The notes below the pieces were generated by a model. That model searched no databases. It had not been told where the DNA came from and saw only the letters and a list, made by a program, of their open reading frames with translations. The position numbers were made by a program, and so were the translations under genes. Shown here piece after piece: positions 1 to 5,819 of a stretch of 11,254 nt of DNA. How positions within the stretch are numbered: position 1 is the stretch's first letter; each line of letters opens with the position of its first letter. The DNA comes from Bacteroidota bacterium (lineage in GTDB: Bacteria; Bacteroidota; Bacteroidia; Bacteroidales; JADFUO01), in NCBI GenBank assembly GCA_030614305.1, contig JAUWKH010000022.1, positions 1 to 11,254 of the forward strand. Direction: 5' to 3'.

Positions 1-285
1 AAATTATTTCAGAGTAAAAAAAAATCCGTTGGAATACGAATTCCTGATAATAATATAGTAAGTGAAATTGTTAAAGAATTAGGAAATCCGATAATGTCAA
101 CTTCAATACATGATGAAGATGAAATAATTGAATACACAACCGATCCTGAATTAATTCATGAGAAATATAAAAATATTGTTGATATCGTAATTGACGGAGG
201 TTACGGCGATAATGAAGCTTCAACAATTGTGGATTGTACAACAGATGAAATTATGATTTTAAGAGAAGGAAAAGGTATTTTGTAA
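1..285 (+). CDS. YciO/YrdC/Sua5-family protein (L-threonylcarbamoyladenylate synthase type), C-terminal part
   Basis: The frame is open from base 1 and ends at TAA 283-285, so about 94 C-terminal codons are present and the start lies outside the window. The translation contains KSVGIRIPDNNIV, then PIMSTSIHDEDE, a stretch DIVIDGGYG, and ASTIVDCT followed by ILREGKG. This order (VGIR.PD, STS, D.I.dGG, STI.D, REG.G) is that of the YrdC/Sua5 fold, and from memory it is closest to the YciO branch. The family's best-known members make threonylcarbamoyl-AMP from threonine, bicarbonate and ATP for t6A37 modification of tRNAs decoding ANN codons; YciO's own role is less settled. The tail lacks the extra Sua5 domain, so this is the short form (about 200 residues when complete). 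An internal ATG at 94 is in frame but lies inside the conserved domain and is not the start. Family assignment is firm; TsaC versus YciO activity is not decided. Confidence 0.85.
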   Translation, partial: KLFQSKKKSVGIRIPDNNIVSEIVKELGNPIMSTSIHDEDEIIEYTTDPELIHEKYKNIVDIVIDGGYGDNEASTIVDCTTDEIMILREGKGIL

Positions 286-306
286 ATTTTTTTATAAACT
301 TTTTTT

Positions 307-314
307 TAATTTTG
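307..314 (+). promoter_or_regulatory. Possible Bacteroidota -7 box upstream of the sigma factor gene
   Basis: TAATTTTG matches the Bacteroidota -7 consensus TAnnTTTG exactly and lies 38 bases before the GTG start at 353. No TTG lies at the expected distance of about 18-20 bases upstream; the nearest is TTTG at 279-282, 24 bases away. In DNA this rich in T-runs a chance match is quite possible. Confidence 0.35.
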
Positions 315-338
315 TGTAACATTTTTTAATTAATGATA

Positions 339-356
339 TAAAGGTATAGAATGTGA
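339..356 (+). promoter_or_regulatory. Ribosome-binding region with a start-stop codon pair overlapping a GTG start
   Basis: ATAAAGG at 338-344 is one of the few Shine-Dalgarno-like stretches in the window. It is followed by ATG at 351-353, whose next codon is TGA (354-356). The sigma factor reads from the GTG at 353-355, which shares bases with both. An in-frame TAG at 347-349 rules out an earlier start. The AAGG-to-GTG gap is 8 bases. Whether the ATG-TGA pair is used is unknown. Confidence 0.5.
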
Positions 357-943
357 CTAATTTTTCAGAGAAAGAAATAATTAAAGGATTACTAAGTAAT
401 GACGACATTTTTTTAAATAATCTATATGAAACTTTTTTTCCTGTAATTAAACGGCTTATTAAAAATAACAGCGGAACCGAAACCGAAGCATGGGATATAT
501 TTCAGGATGCTTTATATATAATTTTTTCAAAAGTCAAAAATAATAAATTTGAACTTACGTGCTCATTCAATACATATATATATTCAATATGCAGACATAT
601 GTGGTTAAACCATTTGAGAAAACACAGAATAAAAAAAACTGAATTTATTGATTGTGGTATATTTATTAAACTAACTGATGAATCCGATATTGATAAGGAA
701 CATATTTTAAATTTAGAATATTTTTTGTTCCGCGAGCATTTTAATAAATTAGATAGAAAATGTAAAAAATTAATCGAATTATTTCTTAAAGAACTATCAT
801 TTAACGAGATAGCGAAAATGCTGAATTACAAAAATGCCTTAGATGCAAGAAGGGCAAAATACTTATGTAAGAATCTATTAATAAATCGTATAAAGAACGA
901 TCCTAAATATAAGGAGTTACAAAATTATGAAAACTCAAAATAA
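353..943 (+). CDS. RNA polymerase sigma-70 family (ECF-type) sigma factor
   Basis: This 196-residue protein has the two-domain layout of ECF sigma factors, which direct core RNA polymerase to a small set of promoters. Region 2 spans roughly residues 19-90, with AWDIFQDALYIIFSKV followed by FNTYIYSICRHMWLNHLRK, the usual place for core binding and -10 recognition. Region 4 spans roughly 128-182 and includes the helix-turn-helix core LSFNEIAKMLNY and a basic tail. There is no region 1.1 or 3 and no extra C-terminal domain. The start is GTG at 353: an in-frame TAG lies just upstream, and AAGG sits 8 bases before it. The 3' end overlaps the next gene by 17 bases (927-943), typical of a sigma/anti-sigma pair with coupled translation. 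Target promoters and inducing signal cannot be read from the sequence. Confidence 0.9.
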   Translation: MTNFSEKEIIKGLLSNDDIFLNNLYETFFPVIKRLIKNNSGTETEAWDIFQDALYIIFSKVKNNKFELTCSFNTYIYSICRHMWLNHLRKHRIKKTEFIDCGIFIKLTDESDIDKEHILNLEYFLFREHFNKLDRKCKKLIELFLKELSFNEIAKMLNYKNALDARRAKYLCKNLLINRIKNDPKYKELQNYENSK

Positions 944-1685
944 CTACAACAAGCTAATTGATAAATATATCAATAGCGAAATGACTGGGGATGAATTAGA
1001 ATTATTTGAAAATGAATTGAAAATGAATTCTCGACTTAAAGCCGAAATTGAGCTTTATAAAAAAATTGACCATGCTATCATTAATGATGGCCTTGCAAAT
1101 TTTAATAAAAAAATAAATGATATTCATTCTGAACATACTTCAAGCAAAGTTGATCATAAAACAAATTTTATACAAAAAAACATATATTATCTTGTTGCTG
1201 CTATAATAATTTTAATAATAGCCATAGCAAGTATTATTTATTTTTCCAATAATAAAAAGCTTTCTAATACAGAAATATACAGTATGTATTTTAAACCTTA
1301 CGAAACTATTAAAAAAAGGTCGGCTGAAACAATAACTAATGATGATATTTATAAAGAGGCTCTTCATAATTATGACAAATCAAATTATTCAAGAGCTATA
1401 GAATTATTCTCACAATTATTTGAACAGGATGATTCATATATGGCAGCTTATTTATATGCAGGTATTTCTTTAATGGAAACCAATAACTTTCCGGAAGCAG
1501 AAAAATCATTTCAAACTATTATTAATAATAATAACATCTATTACATTCAACAGGCTGAATGGTATTTAGGGCTGTGTTATCTAAAAGTCAACAAAACCAA
1601 AAAAGCAAAAAAACAATTTAATAAAATTATCTCCAGACATGGATTTTACGAAAATAATGCAAAAGAATTACTAAATAAACTTTAA
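927..1685 (+). CDS. Putative anti-sigma factor: membrane protein with periplasmic TPR repeats
   Basis: The 252-residue protein has three parts. Residues 1-60 form a charged helical cytoplasmic segment (LIDKYINSEMTGDELELFE, then a second helix), similar in shape to anti-sigma N-terminal domains but without the His/Cys zinc ligands of zf-HC2. Residues about 86-107 are one strongly hydrophobic helix (YYLVAAIIILIIAIASIIYF). Residues about 141-240 hold three TPR-like units starting near 141, 172 and 205, each with the A..Y..G / A...F spacing (for example AYLYAGISLMETNNFPEAEK). The predicted topology is N-in, C-out, with the repeats in the periplasm. The 17-base overlap with the sigma gene and the layout suggest that it tethers the sigma factor and releases it on a periplasmic signal; that role is inferred. 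It could instead be a plain membrane TPR protein. Confidence 0.75.
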   Translation: MKTQNNYNKLIDKYINSEMTGDELELFENELKMNSRLKAEIELYKKIDHAIINDGLANFNKKINDIHSEHTSSKVDHKTNFIQKNIYYLVAAIIILIIAIASIIYFSNNKKLSNTEIYSMYFKPYETIKKRSAETITNDDIYKEALHNYDKSNYSRAIELFSQLFEQDDSYMAAYLYAGISLMETNNFPEAEKSFQTIINNNNIYYIQQAEWYLGLCYLKVNKTKKAKKQFNKIISRHGFYENNAKELLNKL

Positions 1686-1753
1686 CAAATTTTAAAATTA
1701 GGTGATAGAATTTAGAAGTAAGAGCCAGTTATAAAACATTGATTTTTCAATAA

Positions 1754-2761
1754 ATGAATAACAAATATGATGTAATAATCATTGGCGCCGGACCAGCAGG
1801 ATTAGAATGCGCCCATCAACTGAAAAACTCCGATAAATCAATATTAATAATTGAAAAAAATGAAATTATCGGTCCTAAGGTATGTGCAGGCGGTTTAACA
1901 AATTTAACCGGTAATTTTTATATTCCCGAAAACAAAACAAGAAGTTTCGCAAAACAAGTTATTTTCTTAAATAAAAAACGATATAACATAACACTTGTTA
2001 ATCCGATTAAAACCATAAGTAGATTAGACTTAGGGCAATATCAATTAAGTAAAATAAAAAATTCGCGCAATATACAAATACTAAAAAACACAAAAGTTAA
2101 AGAAATTGAAGATAATAAAGTTTTTACTATTGACAACCAAATATTTCATTTTAAATATTTAGTAGGTGCTGACGGATCAAATTCAATTGTAAGAAAATAT
2201 CTTGGATTAAAATCAGAATTTTGCTTTGGTTATTATTATGAAATCCCAAAAATAACAAATAATTTTATCTGGTATATAAATCCAAAAAAGCTTAAATCGG
2301 GTTTTCTCTGGGCATTTCCACATAAAGATCACACAAACATTGGAGTATATTTTCATCCCGGGCAGCTTAGTGGTAAAGAAGCAAAAAATATTTTAGAGAA
2401 AAACCTTAAAAGCAATGGCTATAAATTCAATACAAAAGAAATTAAAGGTTCCTCAATTAATTACTGTTACAAAGGATATATTTTCAATAGAATATTTTTA
2501 GTTGGAGATGCAGCAGGATTAGCATCAAAAACTACAGGCGAAGGAATTTCTTTTGCTTTAACAAGCGGCAAGGAAATTGCAAAAAAAATAATTGAATCAA
2601 ACTACACAACAACCGAAATTAACAAAATATTAAAAATTAAGAAAAGACAAGAAAAGTTACTGAAAATTTACGAAATTATTCCATTTTTGCAAAACTTCTT
2701 ATACAAAATATATATTAATTTGATGAAAAATAAATGGTCTCAAATATATTTCGGAAACTAA
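1754..2761 (+). CDS. Geranylgeranyl reductase-family FAD-dependent oxidoreductase
   Basis: This 335-residue flavoprotein begins with the Rossmann dinucleotide motif VIIIGAGPAG (residues 7-16). It carries the family signature KVCAGGLT around Cys44, the second FAD motif GADGSNS around Asp140, the substrate-side motif FLWAFPHK around Trp186 (family pattern YxWxFP), and the FAD ribityl-binding motif LVGDAAGLASKTTGEGI around Asp252. Characterised relatives reduce prenyl double bonds in chlorophyll, archaeal lipids or quinones, or pass electrons to quinone in the FixC branch. No signal peptide or membrane helix is visible, so it is probably cytoplasmic or peripheral. The ATG at 1754 directly follows an in-frame TAA and has no clear Shine-Dalgarno sequence. 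Its end overlaps the next gene by 28 bases. At 335 residues it is somewhat shorter than the 380-400 I expect for many relatives. Family is firm; substrate is unknown. Confidence 0.88.
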   Translation: MNNKYDVIIIGAGPAGLECAHQLKNSDKSILIIEKNEIIGPKVCAGGLTNLTGNFYIPENKTRSFAKQVIFLNKKRYNITLVNPIKTISRLDLGQYQLSKIKNSRNIQILKNTKVKEIEDNKVFTIDNQIFHFKYLVGADGSNSIVRKYLGLKSEFCFGYYYEIPKITNNFIWYINPKKLKSGFLWAFPHKDHTNIGVYFHPGQLSGKEAKNILEKNLKSNGYKFNTKEIKGSSINYCYKGYIFNRIFLVGDAAGLASKTTGEGISFALTSGKEIAKKIIESNYTTTEINKILKIKKRQEKLLKIYEIIPFLQNFLYKIYINLMKNKWSQIYFGN

Positions 2762-5673
2762 AGAATATTAAATATTCAAAATTAGAAGGTGACCTGTATT
2801 TTGACAAAACCAACAGGCTTTTATATGCCACTGATGCATCGGTATACCGAGAAGTTCCTTTGGCAGTTGCGAGGCCCAAAAATGAAAAGGATATTAAAAT
2901 ATTAATTGATTTTGCAAAAGAAGAACACATATTTTTAATTCCGAGAACGGCAGGAACTTCACTTGCAGGACAGGTAGTAGGCGCAGGGATTGTTGTAGAT
3001 GTATCAAAATACATGACTAAAATTCTTGAAATAAATGAAAAAGAACACTGGGTAAAGGTGCAAGCTGGCGTTGTTTTGGATGAGCTTAACAAAGTAATTG
3101 CAGAAAAAGGCTTGTTTTTTGGTCCTGAAACGTCCACATCAAACAGATGTATGATTGGGGGAATGGTCGGGAATAACTCATGCGGAGCACATTCATTAAT
3201 TTACGGAAGCACACGCGATCATATTATCTCGGTAAAAGCAATTCTAAGTGATGGCTCAACAGCTGAATTCGGACCAATATCAAATAAAGAATTTATTTCA
3301 AAATGCAAAGGCAATTTTTTAGAGAATATTATTTACAGGAATATTAACGAAACACTTTCAGATACAAAAAATCAAAAAGAGATACGCAAAGAATTTCCCG
3401 ACAAATCAATCAAAAGAAGAAATACAGGGTATGCCATTGACCTGCTTCTCGAAACAAATCCATTTACAAAAAACACCGAAGATTTTAACCTTTCAAAACT
3501 CATTGCCGGTTCTGAAGGAACTCTTGCCTTTATTACCGAGATAAAATTAAATTTAGTTCCGCTTCCACCAAAGGAAAAGGTTCTTGTTTGTATTCATTTT
3601 AACACCATTGACGAAGCTTTACATGCCAATCTGATTGTTCTCAAACATAATCCAGGTTCAATAGAGCTGATGGACGATGTTATTATGAATTGCACCAAAG
3701 ATCATCTTGAACATAAAAAAAACAGGTTTTTCATTAAAGATAACCCGGGTGCTATTCTGATTGTTGAATTTGCAAGAGAAACCAAAGAAGAATTATTAAG
3801 CATCACTCAGCAAATGGAAAAAGATCTACGAGAAGCAGGTCTGGGATATTTTTTTCCATTGATATTCGGCGAAAACATACAAAAAGTATGGAACTTACGT
3901 AAAGCCGGTCTCGGCTTGTTATCAAATATTCCGGGGGATGCAAAGCCCGTCCCTGTTGTTGAAGATACTGCTGTTAATCCCAATGTATTGCCCGAATATA
4001 TAAAAGAATTCAGAACTCAACTTGACAAATACGGGTTAAGTTGCGTTTATTATGCACATATTGCCACAGGAGAATTACATCTCCGCCCTATCCTTAATCT
4101 GAAAAAGAAAAAAGACATAGAGCTTTTTTATACAATTGCCCTTGAAACAGCTAAACTTGTTAAAAAATATAAAGGATCGCTTAGTGGCGAACATGGCGAC
4201 GGCAGATTAAGAGGTGAATTTATTCCTTTAATGATTGGTGAAAAAAATTACAATTTGATTAAAGAAATCAAAACTACATGGGATCCTGATAATATTTTTA
4301 ATACCGGAAAAATAGTTGATACTCCAAAAATGAATACAAGTTTCAGGTATAAGCCCGGACAAAAAACAAAAGAGATTACAACAATTTTTGATTTTTCAAA
4401 AGAAATGGGAATTTTGCGGGCCGCAGAAAAATGTGCTGGTTCAGGTGATTGTCGTAAGTCGGAAATAATCGGAGGGACAATGTGTCCCAGCTTTATGGCA
4501 ACACGCGATGAAAACAACGCAACAAGAGCAAGAGCAAATATTCTACGGGAATTTCTAACAAACTCCGATAAAAAAAATCCTTTTAACCACAAAGAAATTT
4601 ATGAAATTATGGATTTGTGTCTTTCGTGTAAAGGATGCAAATCTGAATGTCCTTCAAGTGTTGACATCACAAAATATAAAGCCGAGTTTCTTCAACATTA
4701 TTATGATTCAAATGGAATCCCTTTGCGTACCATAACTATTGCTTATATATCCCAGCTAAATAAATTAGGTTCCTGTTTTCCAGGAATTTATAACTTAATC
4801 ATCAAAAATAAATTCACTTCGGGTTTAATGAAAAAAGTTTTGGGTTTTGCCCCAAAAAGAAATATTCCGTTATTATACAAGATAACCTTACAAAAATGGG
4901 CAAGAAAATATTTAAATACAATCCAAAAAGACATAAATCCAAAAGGTAAAGTTTATTTGTTTGCCGATGAATTCACTAATTATAATGATACTGAAATAGG
5001 TATTACCACCATAAAACTTTTAACCAAATTTGGTTACACAGTTGAAATTCCTAAACATTTTGAAAGTGGAAGAACATTTCTATCAAAGGGTTTGCTGAGA
5101 AAAGCCAGGAAAATTGCAAATAAAAACATCAGCTTATTAAAAGATATAATTTCAGACGAAACACCATTACTTGGCATTGAACCGTCAGGAATACTTACTT
5201 TTCGTGATGAATATACTGAACTTGCTGACAAAAATTTAAAAGAAGCAGCAAAAAAATTAGCAAAAAATTCATTTATGATTGATGAATTTATTGTAAATGA
5301 AATAAAGAAAGGAAATATTACAAAACAACAATTCACAAAAGAAAACCAATTTATAAAGCTACATGGGCATTGTCATCAAAAATCACTTGCTTCAACTGAA
5401 CCAACAAAAGAAATGCTTTCATTTCCTGAAAATTATAAGGTTGAAGAAATCCAATCGGGTTGTTGCGGTATGGCGGGCTCATTTGGCTATGAAAAGGAGC
5501 ATTATGATTTATCAATACAAATTGGCGAATTAATATTATTTCCTGAAATCAGAAAATCTGCCAAAGAAACTATTATTGCTGCTCCAGGCATTAGTTGCCG
5601 TCAACAGATATTTGACGGAACTGGACGAAAAGCTTTGCATCCAGTGGAGGTTTTATACAATGCTTTACTTTAA
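2734..5673 (+). CDS. Fused FAD-linked oxidase / Fe-S (CCG) oxidoreductase, D-2-hydroxyacid dehydrogenase type (YdiJ/GlcD-GlcF-like)
   Basis: The 979-residue protein joins a GlcD/DLD-type flavoprotein to a GlcF-type iron-sulfur module. The FAD-binding PCMH domain is near residues 30-260: RTAGTSLAGQ at 71, then GPETSTSNRCMIGGMVGNN, GSTRDH and AGSEGTLAFITEI. An FAD-oxidase C-terminal domain follows to about 530, with LSGEHGDGRLRGEF as the typical metal/substrate stretch. The Fe-S part has a degenerate first motif (Cys567, Cys573, Cys584-Pro) and a full CxxCxxCxxxCP (Cys629, 632, 635, 639). A C-terminal CCG-type domain has GHCHQ (Cys880), GCCGMAGSFG (Cys910-911) and Cys955. E. coli YdiJ, a D-2-hydroxyglutarate dehydrogenase of about 1018 residues, is the nearest model I know; D-lactate or glycolate are alternatives. 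Such enzymes oxidise a 2-hydroxyacid to the 2-oxoacid and pass electrons on. The ATG at 2734 directly follows an in-frame TAA and lies inside the previous gene. Confidence 0.9.
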   Translation: MVSNIFRKLKNIKYSKLEGDLYFDKTNRLLYATDASVYREVPLAVARPKNEKDIKILIDFAKEEHIFLIPRTAGTSLAGQVVGAGIVVDVSKYMTKILEINEKEHWVKVQAGVVLDELNKVIAEKGLFFGPETSTSNRCMIGGMVGNNSCGAHSLIYGSTRDHIISVKAILSDGSTAEFGPISNKEFISKCKGNFLENIIYRNINETLSDTKNQKEIRKEFPDKSIKRRNTGYAIDLLLETNPFTKNTEDFNLSKLIAGSEGTLAFITEIKLNLVPLPPKEKVLVCIHFNTIDEALHANLIVLKHNPGSIELMDDVIMNCTKDHLEHKKNRFFIKDNPGAILIVEFARETKEELLSITQQMEKDLREAGLGYFFPLIFGENIQKVWNLRKAGLGLLSNIPGDAKPVPVVEDTAVNPNVLPEYIKEFRTQLDKYGLSCVYYAHIATGELHLRPILNLKKKKDIELFYTIALETAKLVKKYKGSLSGEHGDGRLRGEFIPLMIGEKNYNLIKEIKTTWDPDNIFNTGKIVDTPKMNTSFRYKPGQKTKEITTIFDFSKEMGILRAAEKCAGSGDCRKSEIIGGTMCPSFMATRDENNATRARANILREFLTNSDKKNPFNHKEIYEIMDLCLSCKGCKSECPSSVDITKYKAEFLQHYYDSNGIPLRTITIAYISQLNKLGSCFPGIYNLIIKNKFTSGLMKKVLGFAPKRNIPLLYKITLQKWARKYLNTIQKDINPKGKVYLFADEFTNYNDTEIGITTIKLLTKFGYTVEIPKHFESGRTFLSKGLLRKARKIANKNISLLKDIISDETPLLGIEPSGILTFRDEYTELADKNLKEAAKKLAKNSFMIDEFIVNEIKKGNITKQQFTKENQFIKLHGHCHQKSLASTEPTKEMLSFPENYKVEEIQSGCCGMAGSFGYEKEHYDLSIQIGELILFPEIRKSAKETIIAAPGISCRQQIFDGTGRKALHPVEVLYNALL

Positions 5674-5780
5674 ATAATTCTCATAATGGAAAATATCTTC
5701 CCATATTTGGAATGATTTATTAACAAATTTATCTTAATAAATTCATTTAGAACCAATTCGTATTTTGGAATAAATTTTGT

Positions 5781-5788
5781 TATCTTTG
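5781..5788 (+). promoter_or_regulatory. Bacteroidota -7 promoter box upstream of the LruC lipoprotein gene
   Basis: TATCTTTG fits TAnnTTTG exactly and is a very common version of the box. The -33 side is weak: TTCG at 5757-5760, 20 bases upstream. A transcript would begin near 5793-5796, giving a leader of about 25 bases before the ATG at 5820. The box sits in a 146-base spacer after the flavoprotein genes, where a new transcription unit is expected. Confidence 0.6.
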
Positions 5789-5819
5789 TATTTTTAATAT
5801 TAAAATAAATTTAAAGAAT

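Noticed and set aside
1738..1751. Small hairpin ATTGA-TTTT-TCAAT just before the ATG at 1754
   Set aside because: The stem has only five mostly A-T pairs and is too weak to assign as a regulator or terminator.
2715..3137. Long open frame on the minus strand across the flavoprotein junction
   Set aside because: It lies antisense to two well-supported enzyme genes, and its translation has no recognisable domain. It is a shadow of the coding bias.
5726..5743. Seven-base A/T inverted repeat (AATTTAT / ATAAATT) after the flavoprotein gene
   Set aside because: It has no G-C pairs and no U-run after the stem. It is expected by chance in DNA this AT-rich and is not a convincing terminator.
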